The notes under the pieces: model-generated
Databases searched by the model: none
Seen by the model: only the letters and a program-made list of their open reading frames with translations
Told to the model about the DNA's origin: nothing
Program-made: the position numbers and the translations under genes
Part shown: positions 1 to 10,791 of the stretch, piece after piece
How the letters are laid out: every line of letters starts with the position of its first letter
Position numbering within the stretch: position 1 is the first letter of the stretch
Source of the DNA: Hymenoscyphus infarciens
Lineage: Eukaryota; Ascomycota; Leotiomycetes; Helotiales; Helotiaceae
DNA: 60,079 bases
Assembly: GCA_001414345.1 (NCBI GenBank)
Contig: LLCB01000338.1
Span: forward strand, 1 to 60,079
Direction of reading: 5' to 3'

Positions 1-520
1 AGTTTTAAAAGACTTCTAGTCTATTAGAGACTAAAGGTAGGAGGTTTTTAGTTTATTAGAGACTAAAAGTAGAAGGTTTTTAGTCTATTAGAGACTAAAA
101 GTATATATATAAATATATATAGTTAATTTATTAATTAATAAGTCTTACTTTTAAATAGACTTTTAGTTTATTAGAGAATAAAAGTAGAAGGTTTTTAGTC
201 TATTAGAGACTAAAAGTAGAAGGTTTTTAGCTTATTAGAGACTAAAACTAGAAGGTTTTTAGTCTATTAGAGAGTAAAATTATATATATAAATATATATA
301 ATTAATTTATTAATTAATAAGTCTTACTTTTAAAAGACCTTTAGTCTATTATAGAATAAAAGTAGAAGGTTTTTAGTTCATTATAAACTAAAAGTAGAAG
401 GTTTTTAGTAAAAGTATATATATATATATTTATAATTAGTTAATTAATTAGGAAGTTTAATTAAAAGAATAATTTTAGTTTATTAGAGACTAAAATTATA
501 TATATAAATAAATAAGTACT
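1..520. repeat. Hairpin-forming satellite array
   Basis: The unit is about 32 bp and contains the arms TTTAGTCT and AGACTAAA around a 5-nt spacer (ATTAG), so each copy can fold back on itself. Three to four units, joined by runs of AGAAGG, are followed by a TATATATAAATATATA spacer. The whole block recurs with a period of about 178 bp: the segment starting AAGTCTTACTTTTAAA is at about 141 and again at about 319. The array degrades after about 430 and may continue beyond the left edge. No coding potential was seen. It may be the end array of another element or a local satellite. Confidence 0.8.
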
Positions 521-793
521 TTAGATAGAAGTCTAATTATTAGAACACTCTTCGTTTAGAAATTATTAATTTATTATTATATAAGAGGTATTTAGTCTTT
601 CTAGTTACGTTTCTTTTAATACTATTAAAGGCTAGTTCTCCGCGTAATACCTACGCGCTGACAAAGCTTAAAAGGCAACGTGGTTATACCGACGTTAGAC
701 GAGTTATATAGCTCTTAGAAGGGCTGGTTATAACGTTATAACCTAGCTCTCCTAAGGCTCGGGCTCGGTTAAATCGGTATACCTGTGGTGATG
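521..793. other. Partly RIP-mutated host flank left of the LTR element
   Basis: This stretch carries more G+C than the DNA on either side (for example CTCCGCGTAATACCTACGCG near 640) and ends with lightly mutated sequence directly before the target duplication. No gene can be read in it. Mutation appears to fade toward position 798. It is probably the left half of the locus whose right half begins at 14946. Confidence 0.55.
726..743. repeat. Perfect 18-bp palindrome
   Basis: GGTTATAACGTTATAACC is its own reverse complement. It lies in the less mutated host flank, 56 bp before the LTR. It could be a dimeric protein-binding site or chance; nothing else supports a role. Confidence 0.5.
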
Positions 794-798
794 AATCA
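794..798. repeat. 5' target-site duplication (AATCA)
   Basis: AATCA directly precedes the first base of the 5' LTR and is repeated exactly at 14941-14945 after the 3' LTR. A 5-bp duplication is typical of Ty3/Gypsy and Ty1/Copia integrases. Confidence 0.95.
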
Positions 799-981
799 TG
801 TTGCGGGAAGGACACGTGACCACACTAGTAGCGGACCTGTAGATGTAGATAGTACGAGTGCTCCGTACTCTTCCCTTCTCTCTTTAGACGTTTATTACTA
901 TACTATATAAGAGATTACTTTTACGTATTTCATCGAGCTTAGCTATAAGCTCTTAATCTATAATCTATCTCTTATACTATA
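799..981 (+). repeat. 5' LTR
   Basis: It begins with TG and ends CTATA, where the matching 3' LTR ends CTACA, so TG...CA termini are inferred. Its first 80 bases keep CA and TG (GCGGGAAGGACACGTGACC), while its last 60 bases are strongly mutated. It contains a CACGTG site at 813-818, a pyrimidine-rich stretch near 863-878 and a TATA-like run near 900-909 that could direct transcription. Confidence 0.93.
813..818. promoter_or_regulatory. CACGTG (E-box) in the 5' LTR
   Basis: CACGTG is the classical core site of bHLH regulators in fungi. It lies in the U3-like part of the LTR upstream of the TATA-like run. The same site occurs twice in the unrelated LTR at 57333. That it binds a regulator is inference. 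Confidence 0.45.
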
Positions 982-1000
982 TAGTAGTAATACTCTAAAT
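982..1000 (+). other. Primer-binding-site-like tract
   Basis: Directly after the 5' LTR the sequence reads TAGTAGTAATACTC, followed shortly by ATTCGAA. A tRNA primer site starts TGG and, if extended, carries the complement of the T-loop (ATTCGAA). A RIP change of TGG to TAG would fit. The T-loop complement is one base off the expected spacing, so the tRNA cannot be named. Confidence 0.45.
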
Positions 1001-1279
1001 TCGAACTATATATAATCTCTTTAAAATTATTAAGCCTCCGCCTTCTACTAACTATATTATAACTTATAACCCTTACCTCTCCCTCTCTTATCTACTTCCT
1101 AATCTTATAATTCGAATACTTAATCGAAATCTAGCTATTAGTATATACGCTATCTAGTAATAAGTATAACTATCTTCTAGATCTCTAGTAGATTAGTAAG
1201 AAAGACAAAGAATACCTCTCTTATACCTATTCTGCTTTATATATATATATTACTTATAATTTATATAGGAAAGCCTTAG

Positions 1280-3695
1280 AAAAGAGAAGTACTAGTAAAA
1301 CCTAAACCTAAAAAAATTCTCGACGAATATAGTAGCTACTATAATAAATAAGATAGATATCGAAAGAATAGTAGATATATAAAAGAGCCTGTTTTAAGAG
1401 TTCTAGTAGAATCGGCTCTATCTTTAACACTATTAGAACGATCTATTATACTTAAAAACCCCTTTTCTAAGCTTCTTAAAGCTCTACTAAGTACTCTAGC
1501 TCCGCGAGCCTTATAGACTCTATTAGCTCCTTATATATACTATTTATAAGATATATCTATTATACTAGTTAACTCTTATATCTTAAGAGCTCTTAGTCTC
1601 GTTTTTATAAGCTCTAGTAGACTTAACGAGATTAGAGCGCTTATATATTAGAAACTAGTACCTAGAAGAGATAAGAAAGGAGTAAATCTTAATAACGATT
1701 TAGATATTATAATTACTAAATATTAAGAAGAGAGAGCTCTTAGTATCTTTAAAGACTTAACTATTATTAGTAAAGACGATATTTTAAACTTTACTATAAT
1801 TAGAGAAGAGTCTATAGTATTATCCTCTCCTAGCTCTACTCTAAGTTACTCTAGCCTAATCCCTAGCTTTAACGCTTACTCTAAGGCCTTTAAACTAGTA
1901 GACATTACTCCTATATTCAATTCTATACCTTAAATAGCTTTTATATTATACTAATTAAAGCCTCTCTTATTAGATCAAGAGTCTATTAATTTAGACTTCT
2001 TTAATAAGATTAATAAGCTTTTAACTTTACTCTTAAGTAGTAGACCTATTATAATAGTAGAACCTAAGGTACTATATACTAGGCAGCTTTAGTAGAGAGA
2101 CGCTATAATTATTAATTTTATAATAAATAAGATAGCTAAGAATATTACTAGATATATAAACCTTTAACTACTTATTATAAATAAGGACTTAGAAGACGTA
2201 GAGTTAGTATTCAATCTACTAAGAGATAACCTCTTAAATAATTTTAAGACTAGTATAGTATAACTATTTAAATTACTAAATAGCTTAGCTATAGAAGATA
2301 AATTTATAGTACTCTTTACCTATTTCTAACCTAGACTAGAATAGGCGAACTCTTATCTTAGTAAATCTCTACCTAGAATCTCTTATTAATCTCCTTATTA
2401 ATTCTCTTATAAATCCCCTTATAGATATAAGTAATAGAACTTTAATAACTAATAATAATATTAACTATATCTTAAGATAAGAGATATTAAATATAATAAT
2501 AAGATATTAGTTACTTTATAGTTTAGCTAAGTTAAGAGATTTATATAGATCTATAGTAAGAAGATAATATTAAGCCTTATATCCTAAGCTCTAATAGACA
2601 ATGCCTAGGTCTAGTATAATAGACTTATACTAAATACTAAGACTTAAATACTTTTAGACTACGATAAGCTTAGAAGCTAGATAAGTAAATAGTTTTAAAA
2701 GAACGTATTAATACTACTCGTCTAAGCTAATAAAGAAGAATTTTAGTTTAAATTTAAAGAATAATACTCTCTTTAAGTATATATAGTAAAGAAGTAATTA
2801 CTCTATATTAAAGCTAGGTCTACTAATAAAAACTACTTAGTATATAGAATTTATATTAGACTCGACTCTATACTAGGCTCTATAATTATACTAAAGCTAT
2901 TTAGTAATATATTAGAATTTCTTAAAAAGAAGGTATATACTATAGAGTCTATAGTACGAGTATCTTAGACTATCTAAAATAAGAAATTTAAGATACTTAG
3001 TAAAGAGAATAAAGTACTAAAGAAAAAGTTTAAGAAGTCTAAATCGTATAGTAAAGGTCGATTAAGTAAGAGTAACTAGAAGAATTATATAAAATAGAAG
3101 TAAGATAATAAAAGAGTTAATAATAACTTTAAAAGACGTAATAATAATAACTTTAAGAGATATAATAATAGATATAGTTAAAACTCTTAAGGTAATCGTT
3201 AGAATAATAAAGATAAGTAACTCTTTAATCTCTTTGTTTTATAATAATTTAGATAGCCTAGATTTAGCCTACTAGTAGCCTAGTCTTAGTAATTTAGTAG
3301 GTAGCTTTTTAATTCTCTATATACTTAAAACTACTAGATACCTCTACTAATATAGCCTATATAGCCTATATAACTAAGATTTATATTAAGAGTAGCTACT
3401 TAATTTATATAAAGATAGTAGTAATAGTAATAGCTACTTTAACTCTTTTTAAGAAACGGTTAAAAGTAGTTATAGTAACCTATAAACACTACTATAGTTC
3501 TAGCGTACTTTAGAGAAGCTAAACTTTTAAACCTAGTAGCCGTAGATAAGTATACGTACTAGATAATCGTCGGTGCTTTAAATAGATTTAAGACCGATCT
3601 ATATATTAGTTTAGACGATTTAGATTTAGAAAACGAATATAATAGTCGTTCTAAGGTAATAAGCTACTTATAAGAATTCCTATTATAACTCTATT
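1280..3695 (+). pseudogene. gag: gag-like frame of the Ty3/Gypsy element
   Basis: A single frame (codons starting at 1316, 1697, 2330, 2705 and 3482, all in phase) can be followed for about 800 codons through TAA and TAG that replace CAA, CAG or TGG. The N-terminal part has Ser-rich segments. The middle (about 2420-2930) looks helical and Gag-like. From about 2990 to 3220 it is strongly basic and Asn/Arg/Lys-rich, as expected for a nucleocapsid region, but I see no CCHC knuckle. A Gln-rich linker (many TAG/TAA in phase near 3400-3470) precedes an acidic patch around 3600. The start cannot be fixed because ATG codons are lost. It meets pol in the -1 frame around 3660-3695. Gag is assigned mainly from position and composition. 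Confidence 0.65.
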
Positions 3696-6600
3696 ACCTA
3701 ATATTAATATTATAGTATAATAGAAAAATTATATATCTTTACTATTACCTAATCTAGACCTATTACTAGTTCTAGTACTAGAAAGCCTAAAAAAATTTAA
3801 AAATAATAAACTATCTAAAATAAGCTATCTAGCTAAAATATCACTTATTCTATTTATACCTAGTATTTTACTAATATTAACTACTCTATCTAATTCTCTT
3901 ATACTATAGAAAACAGATATAATATATATACTCTCTTCTACTACTCTACTTTCTCTATCTTCTACGAATCTGTTAGTAAAGAGCCTAGTAACTCTATTAC
4001 TTTTAGATATACTAATTAAAGAGATAATTAAGATAGATACCTTATTAGATAGTATAGAGTTTCTAGGTAAGCTATTATATACTAATTAACTACGTAAAAG
4101 AGCTAAAAAGATCGTAGTCTCTAATATAAAATAGAAGAGCGATAATAAGTACTTTATAAATAGTACTTAGTATTACTACTATATAAGTATAAAGTATATC
4201 CTTACTACTTTATTAAGCTAGGATATTAAATTTTATACGAACACTAGTTTAGATATAAATCTTATAACTAAATATATAGTAGATTATTTCTTCTTATATA
4301 TTAAGATAGAAGAAAGGCTAAACGTAGTTAACCTTTTAGGTATTAGGAAAGACGCTTAAAGGCTTTAAAATTTTATAAAGATCCTCTTTACTATCTATAA
4401 TACCTCTAGACAGGAGTTCTCCTTTAAAGTAGAATTCTATATTATTAATAAGCTAGGCTATAATATACTTATAAGTACTTTGTTTCTAAAGCTAAATTAC
4501 TTAAACTTCTATTAGACGAAAGAACGTAGTATTAATTATCTAGATTACTATAGTTATAAATTCTATATCTTCTATCTATTAGATTAAGGAGAAAAGAAGC
4601 TTAAATATATAAGTATCTATATAGTAGAGAACATTATTATTAATACTATATAAAGCTAGAATATTAGCGTTTATTATAGTAAGAAGTTACTAGTATTAGT
4701 ATAAGAGTATATAGTTAGACTATACTAGAAAAGCAGCCTAGTACTAAGCTAATTTAATAGCCTCGCGCGTATAATTACTAATAGAGATTAAAAACCTCTT
4801 ATATTCGCGAATCTTAGTAACACTTCTATAAGGATTATAAAAGAATAGTTACTAGAGTTCCTTGAACTATTAGATAAACCGCTTTTAGCTAATTATTTAG
4901 TATATCTTAATCTTATTAACGTATTTAAAAGACTACCTCTAATACTAGAATAACCTAAAAGTAAGTATCTTAACAGTTAGCCTTACCTTATATAACTAAT
5001 TAATAATCTAATTAATATTTCTTAAGCTAATATTAGACTAGAATAGAGTAAAGAATATTAAGCTAAGGTTAGAGATATTATTCAAAGTAAAGCTAAGCTG
5101 TTCTATAACGAGTTAGGTTACTTTAATAATAGAATCGAGATACCTATCTCTTTTAAAGAAGAGATAGATATTAAAGACCTAAAGTAAGCTCTCTATAGTC
5201 TATTAAAAAGAGATAAGGAAGTAATAGACGACATTATTAACTTATTAATCGAGGTAGACGTTATTAAAAAAGTGCCTTTAGAAGAACCTTCACCGGCCTC
5301 TATACTAGTATTTATAGTATAGTATAATAGAAAACCTTATATAGTAGTAGATTTAAGAAGAATTAATACTAAACTATATATAGACGCTTAGCCCTTATCT
5401 AGGTAGAATAATATACTATAAGCAATATATAGCGTAACTATGTTTTCTATACTCGATATAATAAAGAGCTTTTTCTAGTAATCGACCTATCTCGAGAATA
5501 GATAGAAGTAGACCTTTATAACGCTCTATAAGAGCTAAGAAAGACTAACTATTAGTACTATAGAGCTAGCTATATTACCCGCCTTCTTCTAGTATTATAT
5601 AGAAGATATATTTAACGATATACTCTAGTAATTTATATATATATTTATTAATAATACTATTATCTTTTTAAGAACCTTAGAAGAACATCTAGTCTATTTA
5701 AAGTAAGTACTCTACTGCCTTACGAAGTTAGAGGTTACTCTTTTACTATTAAAATACTACTTCGCTTAATTAGAATTATAAGCGTTAGACTATTAGATAT
5801 TATAATATAGTCTATATATAATAGAAGATAAAGTTAAAGTAATAAGAGTAATAAAGTTTCTCTATACCTTATCTAACTTAGAAAAGGGCCTTAGAGTATT
5901 CGAATACTACTATAAATTTATCGCTTATTACTTAGCTATTATAATACTATTAATTAAGCTAAAAACCTTAGAGTTTAAAAGCTTTCTAATTTCTAGTAAA
6001 GAACGCGACATCTATTTAAGACGTATAATAAAGTCCTTTATAATAGACTTAGAGTTAGCTAAATTACTTAATAATAGTAAATCTATATAGAAGAAGCTTA
6101 AAAACAAGCTATACTCTATACTTATACTAGTATTTCTAGACTTTATAAAGCTCTTTAAGCTATACGTAGATAAAAGTAAAGAGATAGGTTATAGAGTAGT
6201 ATTATATTAGGTAGATAATAAAGAAGTTAAGTATTCTATCTTATATCTTTCTAAGTTATTATTACTAATAGAGGAAAGATACTAGCTAATAGAGTTAGAG
6301 ACTAGCGTACTTATTTAGGCTTTAGAAAAGTTACTATAATACCTAGATAGTAACGATTTTATAATAGTTATCGATTACTAAGCTATTACTAATATATTTA
6401 AGAATAATAGCCTTATTAAGAGTAAAAGGTTAATCTAGCTATAAAACTAGTAATTATTTTTATCTTATTATAAATAGTATATAAATATTATTTACTATAT
6501 AGGTAAGACCTATATTAATATAGACGCTCTATTAAGATTATCTTATAAGGAGCTAAAACTATTATTCTAAAAGAAGGCTATAATTAAATCTAATATATAT

Positions 6601-8240
6601 TTTATATAAGCCTTTCTATTCGAAGTTATAATCTTATCTATATCTAAAGAATTACTATTAGAAGTCGTAAAGTAGCTACTCTTAGACCGATCTTTAAAGC
6701 TTATATTTACTTAGATATTAAAATAATATATAGATAGTAAATATACTAAAGTACTAATAACTATCTTAGAAGGCTTTCGTTTTAAGCTTACTAGGAAGCT
6801 ACTATTCTTTAATAAGCTTCTTTATATACTAAAAATATATTTAAGAAAGTTCTTATCTCTTATCTACGATAATAAGAGCTACTTTAGAATCGAAAGAATC
6901 TATTAATATATAAAAGGTTATGTCTTTTATTCTAGGTTATATTAAGAGATTATAGAATATATAAAGAGTTACTTAGTATATTAATAAGTAAAGCCTTCTA
7001 ATACTTTACTTTAGAGGTCTCTTTAGCTAATTAAATATTTTATAGTACTCTTAAAAGTACTATCTTTAGATTTTATAGACAGCCTTTTAATCTCTACTTA
7101 GAGTAATAATAAGATACTAGCTATTACTTATAAGTATTTAAAGGTAGTAAAGCTCTTAGTAGGTAAGGATACTAATACTACTAAGGATTAGGCTACTTAA
7201 TACTTTAAATAGGTCTATATAGATTAAGGTCTACTTAATAGTATAATATCTAATTATAACTCTAAGTTTTAATTAGCGTTCTAGTATAAGCTTTTTAAGC
7301 TTATAAAAGTCGATCTAAGCTTTATTACTATCTATTATTTAATAGGTAATAGTTAGATAGAATATTTTAATTAAACTATAGTCTATACCTTATAATATAC
7401 TATTAGTAGAGTATATAACTAGTTAACCTAGGAGGACCTTATACCTTTTATCTAACTATTACTTAACTCTTTTATTAACACCTCTACTAGAGTAACGCTC
7501 TTCTTCTTACTATATAGCTAGAACGTAAAGATAGAGCTTAGTACTAATATTAGAGAGGATATTCTAGACTTCTTAACTTATTATAAATTATTATAAGACT
7601 AAGTAGAATAGTTAGTTAAGATAGCTTAAGCTTATATAAAGATATACTATAATAATAAACATACTTCTTTAAAATTTAGTAGTATAGTATACTTATAAAT
7701 AGTAAAGAAATAAGATAAAAGTTACTATTTTTAAAATTATATAAAACTATTCTTTTAGAGATTAAGACTTTTTAAGATTATATAGCTAGTAAGTAACCTT
7801 ACCTTTAAAATCAAGCTATTAAATTAGCTTAAGATTTACTCTATTATATTTATTAAATACTTAGAACTAGTAAATAATAATCTATATACTTGTTTTTAAC
7901 CTAAGCTAAGACTAATTACTATTAATAGAGAAGAAAGGTTTATTATTAAGAATATTCTAGAATAAGAAATATATAAACCTCTAAAAGAGCGACGCTAATT
8001 ATACTATAAGATTAAGTAGCTAAGCTATAAGAAAACTACTTAGAAGCTAGTATTAATAATATAGGATTAAGCTAAATTAGTTATATTAACTTATAAAAAG
8101 AAAGGAAAGAAGAATATATACTCTAAGTCTAAAGCCTTCTTATAATAGAGTAAAGCCTCTTTATAATAGAGTAAAGCCTCTTTATATTAGAGTAAAAGCC
8201 TTCTTATAATAGAGTAAAGCCTTCTTATAATAGAGCAACG
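3660..8240 (+). pseudogene. pol: pol polyprotein: protease, RT, RNase H, integrase, chromodomain
   Basis: One frame of about 1,520 codons holds all the catalytic domains in Ty3/Gypsy order. The protease motif at 4240-4248 reads N-T-S where D-T-G is expected. Reverse transcriptase shows VVDLRRIN at 5344-5367, FSILDI at 5443-5460, and F-I-N-N at 5644-5655 in place of the active-site F-[VI]-D-D. RNase H begins near YVDKS at 6163. Integrase has LDFIDSL near 7066 (first Asp at 7069), S-N-Y-N-S-K-F at 7249-7269 where the second Asp should be, and GNSQIEYFN with the catalytic Glu at 7360. A chromodomain-like tail spans about 7930-8075. Each lost Asp or Gly fits G-to-A RIP. The frame ends in a 21-bp repeat tract. 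Relative to gag it lies in the -1 frame, suggesting programmed frameshifting in the ancestor. Confidence 0.9.
8131..8236 (+). repeat. 21-bp tandem repeat at the pol C-terminus (5 copies)
   Basis: The unit AAAGCCTCTTTATAATAGAG plus T (21 bp) starts at 8131, 8152, 8173, 8194 and 8216; the fourth copy has one extra base. In the pol frame each unit encodes about seven residues beginning K-A-S. It is either a repetitive C-terminal tail or the start of the spacer before the third frame. Confidence 0.85.
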
Positions 8241-8499
8241 TCTAAAAAGACGTTAAACTACGTTTTAGTACTAGTTATATCTCTTAAGAAAGGTAAACTA
8301 GTAAGATTTATAAGTATCTATATCTATAGTACTTATAACCGTTCCTAGTAAAAGGCTTATAAGCCTTCTCTAAAGAAGTAAGTACTCTCTTATTTTTTTA
8401 TTTTATTCTTATAAGTTATAATCGCTTAAATTTTATATATTATATTAATTTTAATTATTTATTAGAAATTTACCTTTACTACTTAGTAGTAATATTAAA
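8241..8499 (+). other. AT-rich spacer between pol and the third frame
   Basis: No frame carries clearly over this stretch. It includes the near-palindrome ACGTCTAAAAAGACGT at 8238-8253 (arms ACGTCT and AGACGT). It may hold the pol stop and the leader of the following frame, whose start codon is lost. Confidence 0.4.
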
Positions 8500-9212
8500 T
8501 TTATATAACGCTAATTAGTTAGTATCTAATTTTTAGCCTTAATATTATTATACTCTACTAAGGAATTTATTCTCTTATTAACTTTATACTATAACGAATT
8601 TAACTTAATAACATAAATATATATAACTCTTTTATATTATATTCCTTTTAATCTATTAATTTAAGAATCTTAATTACTTTAATTATAAACTACTTAGATC
8701 GACTTTCTATTATTAATATAGTAGACGATTACTTTACTAAGTAGGTCTTTATAGATAACCTAAACTAGGTCTACTATAAGATCGACTTTATAGCTTACTC
8801 TATTATAATAGATAACTACTAACTTTTTAAGAACATACTCTCTAGTATACTTAGTCTTAATAACGACTTTAAAAGTAAAGTCAAAACCTCTATAGTTAAT
8901 AATAATAATCTTTCTACTCTTAATAATATAATACTATTTCTAGAATAACGAATTATAATAGATACTACTACTAATACCTTAATTAATAATAAAGCCTATA
9001 TTTATAATACTATTTATAACATAGTTACTATAATAAATTAGTATAATAAGTTAAGTACTATTATCTCTCTACTCGTTTATAAACTTAATAATAGTAAATA
9101 TAAATTCACTCTAGCTACTAATAAGTCTACTACTATAATCTAGTCTAATAAAGAAGCTATTATTAAAGTCGGCTATATATTAGAGGTACCCTCTATTATT
9201 ATTAAGAGTTAG

Positions 9213-9407
9213 AGCTCTACTAATAATAATATAAAAGAGCCTACTACTACTACTAGTAGTTAGAACTCTACTAGCAATAATATAAAGGAACCTACTACTA
9301 CTATTAGTAGTTAGAACTCTATTAGTAATAATATAAAGGAACCTACTACTACTACTAGTAGTTAGAACTCTACTAGTAATAAACTTACTACTATTGCTAG
9401 TAGTTAA
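9213..9407 (+). repeat. 51-bp tandem repeat inside the third ORF
   Basis: Units start at 9213, 9264 and 9315, with a shortened one at 9366. Each is 51 bp, so 17 residues, with the pattern N-S-T-S-N-N-I-K-E-P-T-T-T-T-S-S followed by a RIP-made stop. Keeping exact multiples of three supports a protein-coding origin. The Ser/Thr/Pro make-up resembles linkers or glycosylated stalks. Confidence 0.9.
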
Positions 9408-10727
9408 GACGCCGAAGCTACTAGTAGAGATTCTAAACCTAAGAATGAAATAGTTACTACTTATAATAAATAAAAGAGTAAGAAGTTAAGATTTATCTAA
9501 CTAGAACATATCTTACTTAAAGAATAATAGAAGATTCTTAAAGTTATAAAGATAAGCGCTAAATTTAGAACCGTATTCACTATAAATAGTAAGCTATACT
9601 ATCTCTTTAACTAAGTCGAGTTATCTAGTAATAATAGTATCCTAGCCTCTTTAGAGCAACTTTATTTCTAGTACTTAGAACCTTATATCTACTTTAATAT
9701 AGAGCTTACTCTTAATAGTAAGCAAATATAAGATAATAAAGACGTTTCTTATAAAGAGAGATTTAATACCTCTAACTATACTTACTTTAAGACTTACTTT
9801 AATTAAGAAGTCTATATTATTAAAGACTTTATATATTAGAACCTTAATAAATATAGCTTACTAGCTACCTTCTTAAAGCTAGACTTTAGAAAGCTAGAAG
9901 ATATAAAGATCGTTACTATTAATATTAAGGTAGATATAATTAATATTACTAGTACTAATATCTATTCTATAGTTAATTTAAACTATAGTTAGATAATATA
10001 ATAATTTATTAATAAAGTTAAGACTACTTAAATAGAAAAGAGTATTCTTAAATTTATATTTATTATTAATAATTACTATAGTAACCTTCCTCTTATTAGT
10101 ACTAAAATCAAAGCTAATAAGAAAAAGAACTCTAATAACTTCTAGATTAAAAACACGTCTATTTCTAGCTAATTAGATATAAGTAATCTATTCTAGATTC
10201 TAGAATAGATACCTTTAAGAGTTATAAGTAAATACTTATATTATATTCTTATATTCTATAACTATAAGCATATATATATACTTTTAGCCTACGCTATTTA
10301 TAATAAATTCGAGATTATAGCTAAGAAAGTCACAGATTAGTAATTAGATAAATTTACTATAGCTATTTCCTATATTTATAGCTTAAGTAAAAAGCTATTA
10401 TAATATAATTATAATAGAGATAAAGCCTAGATTACTACTATCGATATATAGTACTATATCTATAAGAATCCTAAAAAAGGTAATTATATCAAAGTCTAAT
10501 TCCTTAATCTTAAGACTATACTATATATTAAATATAAAGGACTTAATACTAAGAATAAGTATTATTTTAGTAAAGAAGTTTTAAATAATAAGAATAAATC
10601 TAATAATAATACTAGAGAATAGATCTATAGTATAAATAGTAGTAAAATAATTATTAGAGGTAATAAGAAGAAAAAAGCTAAGATAAAGAACTTACTAGAA
10701 TAGTAAATAAAAGAGTAACAAGCTACT

Positions 10728-10791
10728 ATTATAGGAATTATTACTAATATACTATCCCTTTTAGGTATAATCTTAATTACTTTATATATTA
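10728..10791 (+). other. Predicted membrane-spanning segment in the third ORF
   Basis: In the frame of the third ORF this stretch reads as about 20 residues made almost only of Ile, Leu, Gly and Thr (core ITNILSLLGIILITLYI), followed by R-K. RIP raises Ile and Leu/Tyr codons everywhere, but this run is denser than its surroundings and is bounded by basic residues. Confidence 0.4.
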
